From Flavobacteriaceae bacterium (lineage in GTDB: Bacteria > Bacteroidota > Bacteroidia > Flavobacteriales > Flavobacteriaceae), in NCBI GenBank assembly GCA_947491985.1, contig CANLLR010000004.1, positions 1 to 64,000 on the forward strand: DNA of 64,000 nucleotides, in the 5' to 3' direction. Below the pieces are notes generated by a model that was not told where the DNA came from, made no database searches, and saw only the letters and a program-made list of their open reading frames with translations. How positions within the stretch are numbered: position 1 is the stretch's first letter; every line of letters begins with the position of its first letter. Positions 1 through 7,801 of the stretch are shown here, one piece after another. The position numbers and the translations under genes are program-made.

Positions 1-1
1 T

Positions 2-517
2 TTGGATGAAATCGGCCGAGGAACTAGCACGTATGATGGTATTTCGATAGCATGGGCAATTGCCGAGTTTTTACATGAAAATCCAGCGCGTCCTAAAACC
101 TTATTCGCAACGCATTATCACGAATTGAATGAAATGAGTGAATTGCTTCCTCGAATTCAAAATTACAATGTATCAGTTAAGGAGTTAAAAGACACGGTTC
201 TTTTTATTCGAAAACTAGTAAAAGGAGGTAGCGCTCATAGTTTTGGAATACATGTAGCTAAAATGGCGGGAATGCCGCAATTAGTGATTCAAAAAGCACA
301 AAAGTTATTAAAGAAATTAGAGAGAGACCATTCTGCGGATGTGTTACACGGTATAAAAAGTGCTAAAGAGGATGTGCAGTTGAGTATTTTTAATCTTGAC
401 AATCCTGTATTGGAAGAGATTAAGGAAGAAATATTGAATTTGGATATCAATATTTTGACACCTGTAGAGGCGCTAATGAAATTAAACGAAATAAAAAGGA
501 TGTTGCAAAATAAGTAA
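2..517 (+). CDS. mutS: DNA mismatch repair protein MutS, C-terminal fragment
   Basis: This is the last 171 residues of MutS, which binds mismatched DNA and uses ATP to recruit the repair machinery. The fragment opens on the Walker B region and signature segment ([12 protein letters not shown]), followed by the ABC-type switch histidine in [10 protein letters not shown], and ends with the helical dimerisation tail. The track starts it with Met, but base 2 is a TTG leucine codon inside the gene; the real start lies upstream of the window. The stop codon is intact and the tRNA operon follows on the same strand. The identification is secure from the ATPase motifs. Confidence 0.96.
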   Translation: MDEIGRGTSTYDGISIAWAIAEFLHENPARPKTLFATHYHELNEMSELLPRIQNYNVSVKELKDTVLFIRKLVKGGSAHSFGIHVAKMAGMPQLVIQKAQKLLKKLERDHSADVLHGIKSAKEDVQLSIFNLDNPVLEEIKEEILNLDINILTPVEALMKLNEIKRMLQNK

Positions 518-570
518 TGAAAGGGTTATCAGTAGGTTAACTTTTCTGTTTGTTTTTTTATAAAAAAAGC

Positions 571-601
571 TTTGTATAATTCATTTTAAGTGTTACATTT
601 G
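571..601 (+). promoter_or_regulatory. Promoter of the tRNA-Gly/tRNA-Leu operon
   Basis: TTTG (571-574), a 19-base spacer, then TACATTTG (594-601) match the Bacteroidota sigma-A consensus of a -33 TTTG and a -7 TAnnTTTG. The mature tRNA-Gly begins 48 bases further on. It is one of the best promoter matches in the window. Confidence 0.8.
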
Positions 602-648
602 CATCCGCAATACCGAACAAGTATTGATGTTCTTACAAAATTTGAAAT

Positions 649-721
649 GCGAAAATAGCTCAGTTGGTAGAGCGCGACCTTGCCAAGGTCGAGGTCGCGG
701 GTTCGAGCCCCGTTTTTCGCT
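649..721 (+). tRNA. tRNA-Gly (GCC)
   Basis: A complete cloverleaf can be drawn. The acceptor stem is GCGAAAA/TTTTCGC, the D arm carries AGTTGGTAGAGC, the anticodon stem CGACC/GGTCG encloses loop TTGCCAA (anticodon GCC), and the T arm contains GGGTTCGAGCCCC. The discriminator base is T. CCA is not encoded. Confidence 0.97.
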
Positions 722-818
722 CTTTACCATAGAATTAATTTATTTAATTCAACTGCTCTAATGGTGACCTATTTAATTAATTTTTTTTAAAAATTAGATA
801 GTAACCAAAAAGCAAACT

Positions 819-904
819 GCTCGGATGGTGAAATTGGTAGACACGCTGGACTTAAAATCCAGTGAACAGCAATGTTCGTGCGGGTTCAAGTCCCGCTCTG
901 AGTA
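819..904 (+). tRNA. tRNA-Leu (UAA)
   Basis: A long class II tRNA with a variable arm. The acceptor GCTCGGA pairs with TCTGAGT, with G-T pairs at two positions. Anticodon stem CTGGA/TCCAG holds loop CTTAAAA, giving anticodon TAA. The T arm is CGGGTTCAAGTCCCG and the discriminator is A. It lies about 97 bases after tRNA-Gly, probably on the same transcript, and is followed by a terminator. Confidence 0.96.
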
Positions 905-905
905 C

Positions 906-939
906 AAAAGCTCCTTTCTTTATAGATTGGAGCTTTTTT
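906..939 (+). terminator. Terminator of the tRNA operon
   Basis: Stem AAAAGCTCC/GGAGCTTTT with a 14-base loop runs into a T tract directly after tRNA-Leu. A diverged second copy lies at 1280-1312. Confidence 0.8.
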
Positions 940-1279
940 GTTTTTATAAAAAATAAGGATATGTTTTTTGTTTGTATAATTCATTTTTCAAAACTCGATA
1001 GTTATTATATTGGTACGACTGATGATGTTGTAGAAAGAGTAAATGAGCATATTGAAGTTCTTTATAAAGGCGCTATACCTCTAAAGGAATACCTTGGGTT
1101 TTGTTTTTAATTTTAAAAGTAAAAAGTTGTGAGTTGACGTATAAATTAGAATCGTTTATAAAGAGAATGAAATCTAAAAAATTTATTGAAAGTGTTATTG
1201 AAAATCCAGCAATTTTTGAAGAAATTCAAAGTAAGTTTAGTTGGGTTCAATCTCTAAGCTACGGGACCGTACTCAGCAC

Positions 1280-1312
1280 AAAAGCTCCTTTATTTTCGAC
1301 TAGAGCTTTTTT
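1280..1312 (+). terminator. Second copy of the tRNA terminator
   Basis: ACAAAAGCTCC, a loop, then GAGCTTTTTTGTTTT repeats the terminator at 906-939 with few changes. It closes the GIY-YIG pseudogene interval and suggests a duplication of the tRNA 3' flank. Confidence 0.65.
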
Positions 1313-1330
1313 GTTTTATGAGGTAAAAGA

Positions 1331-1361
1331 AAAACCCCAATCTATTACAGGTGGGGTTTTT
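1331..1361 (+). terminator. Rho-independent terminator
   Basis: AAAACCCC/GGGGTTTT stem with a T-rich tail. It follows the duplicated tRNA terminator and protects the downstream convergent gene. Confidence 0.65.
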
Positions 1362-1401
1362 ATATATTTTACTTATTAAATACGAAAATTCATTATATGA
1401 C

Positions 1402-1435
1402 AAAGCCATCTCGCAAAGCGGATGGCTTTAAAATT
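1402..1435. terminator. Hairpin between convergent units
   Basis: A nine-pair stem AAAGCCATC/GATGGCTTT with a 10-base loop lies 23 bases past the lipoprotein stop. The T-rich tail is weak on both strands, so its role as a terminator is likely but not certain. Confidence 0.45.
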
Positions 1436-1457
1436 TTTAAAAACAATTAGTTTCTAA

Positions 1458-1673
1458 TTATTTTTTTACTTCTTCAGCAGGTGCAGCAGTAGCGTCAGCA
1501 GGTGCAGCAGTTGTGTCAACAACAGTAGTGTCAGCAACAGGAGCCTCTTCAACAACAGAAGCAGTGTCAACAGCAGTTGTGTCAGCAGTAGCGTCAGCAG
1601 CAGCATCAGCTTGTTTACAAGATACTACAGTTAATGCAGCAACGATAGCTAAACTTAAAAATACTTTTTTCAT
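1458..1673 (-). CDS. Small Ala/Thr/Asp-rich lipoprotein
   Basis: A 71-residue protein with a lipoprotein signal: MKK, a hydrophobic stretch, and lipobox TVVSC with the lipidated Cys at residue 19. The mature part is almost entirely A, D, T, V, E and P, built from imperfect units such as ADTT and VDTT, and ends EEVKK. It should be an unstructured, acidic, envelope-anchored peptide. A TAnnTTTG box lies upstream. The plus-strand ORF over the same bases is a shadow. I do not recognise a function; similar tiny lipoproteins occur at 8762 and 9076. Confidence 0.75.
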   Translation of the reverse strand: MKKVFLSLAIVAALTVVSCKQADAAADATADTTAVDTASVVEEAPVADTTVVDTTAAPADATAAPAEEVKK

Positions 1674-1709
1674 CTTAATTATTATAAAAGGTTAATTATT
1701 AATTCGGAG

Positions 1710-1717
1710 CAAAGATA
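1710..1717 (-). promoter_or_regulatory. -7 promoter box for the small lipoprotein gene
   Basis: TATCTTTG on the minus strand, 36 bases before the ATG, matches TAnnTTTG. No clear -33 element is visible. Confidence 0.5.
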
Positions 1718-1829
1718 TAAATTTTTTTTATTCGTAAAACTTTTATTTAACTTTTTTTAAAAATTTTATCTCTGAATTCCGAAAAACTTATTTACAAATT
1801 TCGTGCCAAACTCTTAAAATATGTTAAAA

Positions 1830-3977
1830 TTATTTTTTATTAGCTGGATAGATGATTTTCAATTCGTTAATGATGTTTTGAGCTCCCGCAAATTTATCAA
1901 TTACAAATAATATGTACCGTGCATCGACCATAATATTTCTACAAATATCGGGTGAGTAATAAATATCGCTCATTGTTCCTTCCCAAACGCGATCAAAATT
2001 CAAACCGATTAAATTTCCTTTGGCATCCAAAGCTGGACTTCCAGAATTTCCTCCTGTAGTATGATTAGTAGCGATGAAACACACAGGCATTTTTCCATTT
2101 ACCCCATATTTTCCATAATCTTTAGCGTTATACAAATCAACAAGTTTTTTAGGGACATCAAATTCATAATCTCCAGGAACATATTTTTCCATAACACCAT
2201 CTAGAGTAGTGAAAGGCTCATAATAAGTAGCATCATTTGGTTTGTAGCCTTTTACTTTACCATACGTGACACGCAAGGTGCTATTGGCATCAGGGAAAAT
2301 TCGTGCTGATTTAGGACTCAATTCTAGAATGGCTTTCATGTACGTTCTTTGCACCGCTATGTTTTTTAAATTCAGTTCGTCGAATTTGGGTAGTACGTTT
2401 TTAGAATACGCTTCCGACATCGATTTGATCAATTGATAGCCTTTGTCGTTGTTCATTTTTTCTAAAACGGTTTTAGAATCGCCTTCAATTAATTGTAGAA
2501 ATCCATTTAATGAAGTTAATTTTGAATTTTCATAGATGTCTGCTGTCAATTTTGATGTGTCTGTATTTTGCAATGATGTAGGTAAAAACTGCTTTGGTGA
2601 TTTGGTAGCATACAAACCTATCAATTGCTCGAACACATTTCGATCTACTTCGGCATTATAATCTATATAAAAATCGGCAATGCCTTTTGATAAATTGTTT
2701 TTTCTGTCTGTAAATGATTGTTCGCCTTTCGACGCTAAAAGTTGCTCTAATTGCACTAATTTATAACCAACACTAAGCAATTCCGAATTTCGTAACGCTA
2801 CTTCTGTAAAATAATCTCTCGCCAAAGCATACTCTTTAATTTCAGTATAATTTTTTTCGAATTCAGCTAATAGATTTCCATATTCGGCTTGCTTTCCAGC
2901 TTTAACAACTTTCTGTTGAAAATCGGCTTCAAATTTTTTCTTTACTCCAACAGCGTCCGATTTTTTTAACCCTTTAGTTTCACCAATCCATTTTTTCCAG
3001 TAATTGGCAACGCTTGCGTATTTGGAAGCATACTGAATTTTAATTGCTTGGTCTTTTCGCATGAAACGATCTTGTACTTTTAAAGCGGCGTCACGCACTT
3101 CAACCTTTGCGGGGTTTAGTGTCGACACAATTTGTTCGACTGCAATGGCTGGCAAATATTCTTGCGTTCTTCCAGGATATCCAACTACCATGGTAAAATC
3201 GTTTTCCTTTAAACCTGCGATAGAAATTGGAAGCGAATGTTTGGGTTTGTACGGAACGTTTTCTGCAGAATAGGCGGCTGGACGATTGTTTTTGTCGGCA
3301 TAAATTCGGAACAACGAAAAATCACCTGTATGACGAGGCCAAACCCAATTGTCGGTGTCGGAGCCAAATTTTCCAATCGAACTTGGTGGTGCGCCAACCA
3401 AACGAACGTCTTTGTAGCTTTCTACAACAAATAATAAATATTGATTTCCGTCGTAAAAGGTCCGAATACGATTTTCTTGCCACGATTCTTTAACCGAATT
3501 TTTAACCAAATCGGCAATATTTTGCTGAATTTTCTTTTGTTTATAAGCTTCAAATGGTAATTCCGATGTTCCTTCCAAAATTTTCGAAGTAACATCTTCA
3601 ATCCTTACAACGAAAGTTACTTCCAAATCTTTGTTGACCAATTCCTCTTCCATTTTATAGGCCCAAAATCCGTCTTGAAGGTAATCGTGTTGCACTGTCG
3701 AATGGTTTTGAATGATATCAAATCCACAATGGTGATTGGTTAAAATTAATCCCTTATCCGAAATAACTTCTGCCGTACATCCGCCATTAAATTGAGGAAC
3801 GGCGTCTTTTATACTCGATGAATTAACAGCATAAATGTCATCGGTAGAAATTTTCATTCCCAATGCTTTCATTTCCGATTCGTTCATTCCTTTAAGTAAT
3901 GACGGAATCCACATGCCGCCTTGTTGGGCATGCACTTGAATAACAAAGAGAACAAGAAGTAATTTTATAACTTTCAT
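1830..3977 (-). CDS. S46 family dipeptidyl peptidase, DPP11-like
   Basis: A 715-residue exported serine peptidase that removes dipeptides from oligopeptides in the periplasm. It has an N-terminal signal peptide ending near HAQ (residue 18), the catalytic His in TNHHCG near residue 82, and the catalytic Ser in TGGNSGSPAL near the C-terminus. Eighteen residues after that Ser sits Arg (GLNFDR). In Porphyromonas gingivalis this position is Arg673 in DPP11 (Asp/Glu-specific) and Gly673 in DPP7 (hydrophobic-specific), so acidic specificity is inferred. The length suits the family. It stands alone on the minus strand. Family assignment is firm; the substrate preference is an inference from one residue. 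Confidence 0.92.
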   Translation of the reverse strand: MKVIKLLLVLFVIQVHAQQGGMWIPSLLKGMNESEMKALGMKISTDDIYAVNSSSIKDAVPQFNGGCTAEVISDKGLILTNHHCGFDIIQNHSTVQHDYLQDGFWAYKMEEELVNKDLEVTFVVRIEDVTSKILEGTSELPFEAYKQKKIQQNIADLVKNSVKESWQENRIRTFYDGNQYLLFVVESYKDVRLVGAPPSSIGKFGSDTDNWVWPRHTGDFSLFRIYADKNNRPAAYSAENVPYKPKHSLPISIAGLKENDFTMVVGYPGRTQEYLPAIAVEQIVSTLNPAKVEVRDAALKVQDRFMRKDQAIKIQYASKYASVANYWKKWIGETKGLKKSDAVGVKKKFEADFQQKVVKAGKQAEYGNLLAEFEKNYTEIKEYALARDYFTEVALRNSELLSVGYKLVQLEQLLASKGEQSFTDRKNNLSKGIADFYIDYNAEVDRNVFEQLIGLYATKSPKQFLPTSLQNTDTSKLTADIYENSKLTSLNGFLQLIEGDSKTVLEKMNNDKGYQLIKSMSEAYSKNVLPKFDELNLKNIAVQRTYMKAILELSPKSARIFPDANSTLRVTYGKVKGYKPNDATYYEPFTTLDGVMEKYVPGDYEFDVPKKLVDLYNAKDYGKYGVNGKMPVCFIATNHTTGGNSGSPALDAKGNLIGLNFDRVWEGTMSDIYYSPDICRNIMVDARYILFVIDKFAGAQNIINELKIIYPANKK

Positions 3978-4030
3978 AAGTAATAGTTTTTATAGATGGT
4001 GCAAGTTAGTATTTTAGATTTTTTATAAAA

Positions 4031-5290
4031 TCAATTTAAGTTTTCATTAAGAATATGTTTCAAAATCACATCAGTGGCGCCTTTATTCATTTGAACAAAA
4101 GTGCTGCAAATATGTCCTTTTTCATAGCGAACATCGCGGTTGTTGATTAAAACATTAAAAGCGTCATTCAGTTCTTTTGAATTGGAAACCGACAAACAAC
4201 CTTCCATGTGAACCAAAGCTGTAGCTTCTGCAAAATGTGAATAATTGGGTCCAATAACAATTGGCACTCCAAAAGTAGCGGGCTCTAAAATGTTGTGAAC
4301 TCCAGGATTCCCGAATCCTCCACCTACATAAGCAATATCGGCATAACTATAAATTTTGGTCAGAATTCCGATAGTGTCGATAATAAATACTTGAAAATCA
4401 CCTAAATTCCGATGTTCCTTTTCAGAAAATAATACGGTAGCTTTTGTGATTTGTGATTTTAGGTTTGCGATTTGTTCCGATTTTATGTTGTGTGGTGCAA
4501 TGATAAATTTTAAATCTTCCGGTGCATTGTTAATGTAATTCAGCAAAATTGCTTCCTCTTTTGGCCACGAACTTCCAATCACAATTGTTGTCATTCCGAC
4601 ATTGGAGGAATCTCTTTTGAATTGTTCTATAAAATCGAGTGAATTATTGCGTTCTAATATCGAAACCACACGATCAAAACGAGTGTCTCCCGAAATTTGC
4701 ACGTTTGTAAATCCGATACGGTGCAATAGATTTTTCGACTTTTCGGTTTGTACAAAAAAGAAGTCAAATGTTTTCAAAGCGTTTTTATAGAATCCGCCAT
4801 ACCATTTGAAAAACGCTTGATTTTCTCTAAAAATACCTGAAATCAAATACGTTCTAATATTTGCTTTTTGAAGTGCATTCAAATAATTTGGCCAAAATTC
4901 ATATTTAATAAAGAAAACCATTTCGGGATGCAGTACTTCAAGAAATCGTTTTGCGTTCGCTATAGTGTCTAAAGGTAAATATACTGTGGCGTCAGCAATA
5001 GTATTGTTTTTTCTAACTTCATAACCAGAAGGCGAAAAAAAAGTAATTACAATTTTATGATTCGGATACTGTTTTTTTATTTGTTCTATCACTGGTAAAC
5101 CTTGCTCGTATTCGCCTAATGAAGCAGCGTGAAACCAAATCGTTTTGTCGGTTGGATTAATTTTGCTTTGTAATAGTTCGAAAACAGGTTTTCTTCCGTT
5201 GACAAATAGTTTCAATTTCGGACTAAAAAATGCCAATAATTTTAAAACTTGCGCAGCGAAACAGACAATTAAATTGTATAAAAAAAGCAT
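4031..5290 (-). CDS. waaA: 3-deoxy-D-manno-octulosonic acid (Kdo) transferase
   Basis: This enzyme transfers Kdo from CMP-Kdo to lipid A precursor at the inner membrane, an essential step in lipopolysaccharide assembly. I place the start at ATG 5290 (MLFLYNLIVC), which leaves an N-terminal membrane anchor as in the family; the track start 16 codons upstream falls in a dispersed repeat. The GT30 domain shows WFHAASLGEYEQG with the conserved Glu near residue 55, and the C-terminal nucleotide-binding half has YVGGGFGNPGVHNILEPA. The mature length of 419 is normal. The upstream region is divergent from the sugar aminotransferase gene. Confidence 0.93.
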   Translation of the reverse strand: MLFLYNLIVCFAAQVLKLLAFFSPKLKLFVNGRKPVFELLQSKINPTDKTIWFHAASLGEYEQGLPVIEQIKKQYPNHKIVITFFSPSGYEVRKNNTIADATVYLPLDTIANAKRFLEVLHPEMVFFIKYEFWPNYLNALQKANIRTYLISGIFRENQAFFKWYGGFYKNALKTFDFFFVQTEKSKNLLHRIGFTNVQISGDTRFDRVVSILERNNSLDFIEQFKRDSSNVGMTTIVIGSSWPKEEAILLNYINNAPEDLKFIIAPHNIKSEQIANLKSQITKATVLFSEKEHRNLGDFQVFIIDTIGILTKIYSYADIAYVGGGFGNPGVHNILEPATFGVPIVIGPNYSHFAEATALVHMEGCLSVSNSKELNDAFNVLINNRDVRYEKGHICSTFVQMNKGATDVILKHILNENLN

Positions 5291-5318
5291 AGTATTTATT
5301 TGTGTGGCTAAATTAAGT

Positions 5319-5355
5319 TTTTTTGCCACAGATTTCACAGATTCAACAGATTTTA
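5319..5355 (+). repeat. CACAGATT-type dispersed repeat, partial
   Basis: TTGCCACAGATTTCACAGAT matches the left arm of the palindromic element at 29648-29711. The right arm is missing, so this looks like a truncated copy. Confidence 0.55.
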
Positions 5356-5402
5356 AACACGGTGCTGTTTTGAAATTATAATTTTACCTAAGACTCTTAC
5401 TA

Positions 5403-5460
5403 ACTAGCCCCGATTGAAGGAAACGATGCGCGTGAGGAAAACGGGAAAAATGAACACAAA
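5403..5460 (+). repeat. GATTGAAG-type intergenic element, short copy (A)
   Basis: CTAGCCCCGATTGAAGG followed by GAGGAAAACGGGAAAAA resembles the two ends of the elements at 17198, 24720 and 47394, with the central hairpin missing. It lies between the divergent waaA and aminotransferase genes. Confidence 0.45.
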
Positions 5461-5499
5461 AAACCCCGAACCATTCGTTACTAATAATAAGAAAAAGCA

Positions 5500-5507
5500 T
5501 ACTTTTG
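5500..5507 (+). promoter_or_regulatory. -7 promoter box for the aminotransferase gene
   Basis: TACTTTTG matches TAnnTTTG and would start transcription near 5511-5514. That excludes the track start at 5505 and supports ATG 5526. Confidence 0.55.
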
Positions 5508-5525
5508 TATTTCAATTTTTTTAGA

Positions 5526-6656
5526 ATGAGAAAACTACAAATGGTTGACTTAAAAAGTCAATACGAAAAAATAAAAGAAGCCGTAAATACTTCCATTCAA
5601 GAGGTTTTAGAAACAAATACGTATATAAACGGACCTTTGGTACACCAATTTCAAAAGGATTTGGAAGACTACTTGGGCGTAAAACACGTTATTCCTTGTG
5701 CCAACGGAACCGATGCCTTACAAATTGCCATGATGGGATTGGATTTAAAACCAGGTGATGAGGTAATTACCGCCGATTTTACTTTTGCAGCCACTGTAGA
5801 AGTAATCGCTTTGTTGCAATTAAAGCCCGTTTTGGTGGATGTGGATAGGAATAATATGAACATTTCATTAGAAGGAATTCGTCGTGCTATCTCGCCAAAA
5901 ACCAAAGCCATTGTGCCAGTGCATTTGTTTGGTCGCGCTGCCAATATGGACGCAATCATGGAAATTGCAGCCGAGTACAATTTGTATGTTATTGAAGATA
6001 ATGCACAAGCAATTGGAGCCGATTACACTTCAAAAGACGGTTCTAAAAAGAAAGTTGGAACCATTGGACACGTGGGTGCAACTTCGTTTTTTCCTTCTAA
6101 AAATTTAGGATGTTATGGTGATGGTGGAGCGATTTTTACCAATGATGATGCGTTGGCGCATACGTTACGAGGTATTGTAAATCACGGAATGTACGAGCGT
6201 TATCATCATGATGTAGTGGGAGTGAACTCGCGTTTGGATAGTATTCAAGCTGGAGTTTTAAAAGTAAAATTACCATATTTGGATACGTACAACAAAGCAC
6301 GTCAAGATGCGGCTAGAAAATACAGTTTGGCACTTAGTGTGAATCCAAATATTTGGGCACCGACTATTTGTGAAAGCTGCGATTGTCATGTGTTTCATCA
6401 GTATGTTATTCGCATTTTAAACGGAAAACGCGACGGTTTGTTAGACCATTTACAAAGCAAAGGAATTCCGTGTGCGATTTATTACCCAATTCCATTGCAC
6501 AGTCAAAAAGCCTACGCCGATTCGCGTTACAAACAAGAAGATTTTCCAGTAACCAATCAATTGTGTAAAGAAGTAATCGCTTTGCCAATGCACACCGAAT
6601 TGGATGATGAGCAGATTCAGTTTATTATAGATAGTGTTTTAGAATATATAAATTAG
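5526..6656 (+). CDS. DegT/DnrJ/EryC1 family sugar aminotransferase
   Basis: A PLP enzyme that aminates a nucleotide-linked keto-sugar for surface polysaccharide synthesis. ATG 5526 is chosen because it follows the -7 box and matches the usual start MRKLQMVDLKSQY; the protein is 376 residues. The PLP lysine is in SFFPSKNLGCYGDGGAI (Lys 192 from this start), and the ANGTDALQ phosphate-binding and EDNAQA segments are present. The sequence strongly resembles WbpE-type enzymes acting on UDP-3-keto-GlcNAc uronic acid. A UDP-sugar epimerase follows, which fits a glycan role. The exact sugar substrate cannot be read from the sequence. Confidence 0.9.
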   Translation: MRKLQMVDLKSQYEKIKEAVNTSIQEVLETNTYINGPLVHQFQKDLEDYLGVKHVIPCANGTDALQIAMMGLDLKPGDEVITADFTFAATVEVIALLQLKPVLVDVDRNNMNISLEGIRRAISPKTKAIVPVHLFGRAANMDAIMEIAAEYNLYVIEDNAQAIGADYTSKDGSKKKVGTIGHVGATSFFPSKNLGCYGDGGAIFTNDDALAHTLRGIVNHGMYERYHHDVVGVNSRLDSIQAGVLKVKLPYLDTYNKARQDAARKYSLALSVNPNIWAPTICESCDCHVFHQYVIRILNGKRDGLLDHLQSKGIPCAIYYPIPLHSQKAYADSRYKQEDFPVTNQLCKEVIALPMHTELDDEQIQFIIDSVLEYIN

Positions 6657-6658
6657 AA

Positions 6659-6714
6659 GGTAATTGGGTTATTTGTTAATTCGGTAATTCGAATAACCAA
6701 ACGACCAAATTACC
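6659..6714. repeat. Nested inverted repeat between aminotransferase and galE
   Basis: GGTAATT (6659) pairs with AATTACC (6708), and inside it GGTTATT (6667) pairs with AATAACC (6692). There is no T tract. It looks like a small AT-rich palindromic intergenic element rather than a terminator. Confidence 0.5.
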
Positions 6715-6727
6715 AAAACAACATACA

Positions 6728-7741
6728 ATGAAAATAGTAGTCACAGGAGGATTAGGTTTTATAGGTTCGCATACAGTTGTAGAATTACAAAAGGAAGGTT
6801 TTGAAGTCGTAGCCATTGATAATTTGTCTAACTCATCTGAGAATGTTTTAGACGGTATTGAACGAATTACGGGCAAAAAACCAATTTTCGAAAAAATGGA
6901 TTTGCGAGATAAATCGGCGGTTCGAAATTTCTTTAAAAAACATCCTGATGTTGCTGGAGTCATTCATTTTGCGGCATCAAAAGCAGTAGGTGAAAGTGTC
7001 GAAAATCCGTTATTGTACTACGAAAACAACATCAATACGTTGGTCTATCTTCTACAAGAAGTACAACACTTGTCAAAAGCCAATTTTATTTTTAGTTCGT
7101 CGTGTACGGTTTACGGTCAAGCCGAAAGTATGCCGATTACCGAAGATGCTTCTGTGCAACCTGCGATATCTCCGTATGGAAATACCAAACAAATTGGTGA
7201 AGAAATCATAAACGATGTAGTGAAAGTAACCAACATCAATGCCATATTATTGCGTTATTTTAATCCGATTGGTGCGCATCCTAGTGCTGAAATTGGCGAA
7301 TTACCACTCGGAATTCCACAAAATTTAGTGCCATTTATTACGCAAACTGCTATTGGTTTGCGCGAAAAATTATCCGTTTACGGCAATGATTATCCAACTT
7401 CAGACGGAACAGCTATTCGCGATTACATTCATGTTGTCGATATTGCTAAGGCTCACGTTGTTGCTTTACAACGTTTGTTAGAAAAAAAGAATTCCGATAA
7501 AGTAGAAACCTACAACCTCGGAACAGGAACTGGCAGTTCGGTACTTGAAGTAATTACCACTTTTGAAAAAGTTTCAAATCAAAAAGTCAACTACCAAATT
7601 GTAGCGCGCCGAGAAGGTGATATTACTTCTGCGTATGCCAATACAACTAAGGCTAACGATATTTTAGGTTGGAAAGCAGCATCAAGTTTGGAAGACAGCT
7701 TGGCCAGCGCTTGGAAATGGGAACAAAAAATCAGAAGATAA
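6728..7741 (+). CDS. galE: UDP-glucose 4-epimerase
   Basis: A cytoplasmic NAD-dependent epimerase interconverting UDP-glucose and UDP-galactose (or the N-acetyl forms). It is an extended short-chain dehydrogenase. The nucleotide-binding TGGLGFIG is at residues 6-13, Ser in FSSSCTVYG near 124, and the catalytic YxxxK in SPYGNTK at Tyr150 and Lys154. The C-terminal substrate region has the typical YFNPIGAHPS and GDGTAIRDYIHV-like segments (here SDGTAIRDYIHVVD). The 337-residue length is standard. It sits 71 bases after the sugar aminotransferase, consistent with shared sugar-nucleotide metabolism. Confidence 0.95.
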   Translation: MKIVVTGGLGFIGSHTVVELQKEGFEVVAIDNLSNSSENVLDGIERITGKKPIFEKMDLRDKSAVRNFFKKHPDVAGVIHFAASKAVGESVENPLLYYENNINTLVYLLQEVQHLSKANFIFSSSCTVYGQAESMPITEDASVQPAISPYGNTKQIGEEIINDVVKVTNINAILLRYFNPIGAHPSAEIGELPLGIPQNLVPFITQTAIGLREKLSVYGNDYPTSDGTAIRDYIHVVDIAKAHVVALQRLLEKKNSDKVETYNLGTGTGSSVLEVITTFEKVSNQKVNYQIVARREGDITSAYANTTKANDILGWKAASSLEDSLASAWKWEQKIRR

Positions 7742-7801
7742 TCGGAACTATACTACAAAAGTCTCTTATCTATAATCTATTTGTCTATCATCTTCTTCAA
7801 C

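Larger units (their letters stand above)
961..1379 (+). pseudogene. GIY-YIG nuclease family gene, frameshifted
   Basis: Two overlapping frames together resemble a small stand-alone GIY-YIG (UvrC N-terminal-like) nuclease of the kind common in Flavobacteriaceae. The first frame, from ATG 961, has the YYIGTT motif and the DDVVERVNEH helix. It then runs out of frame after about 50 residues. Frame +2, from about 1090, carries the rest (ESFIKRMKSKKFIESVI, the usual C-terminal helix). A one-base frameshift near 1083-1103 therefore splits the gene. The track ORF at 862 starts inside tRNA-Leu and its first 33 codons are not real. The second frame reads on through two terminators, so the natural C-terminus is probably near 1200-1260. 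It is likely non-functional unless frameshifting occurs. Confidence 0.7.

Noticed and set aside
862-960. N-terminal 33 codons of the track ORF 862-1110
   Set aside because: They lie inside tRNA-Leu and its terminator; the GIY-YIG homology begins at ATG 961.
1513-1695. Plus-strand ORF of 60 residues
   Set aside because: It is the antisense of the repetitive lipoprotein gene; its Ser/Thr/Val/Ala richness merely mirrors the ADTT repeats.
3061-3493. Several ORFs opposite the S46 peptidase
   Set aside because: They lack domains and are fully contained in a clear gene on the other strand.
5410-5504. Riboswitch before the sugar aminotransferase
   Set aside because: The region matches the end blocks of a dispersed intergenic element and lies upstream of the promoter box, so it would not be in the mRNA.
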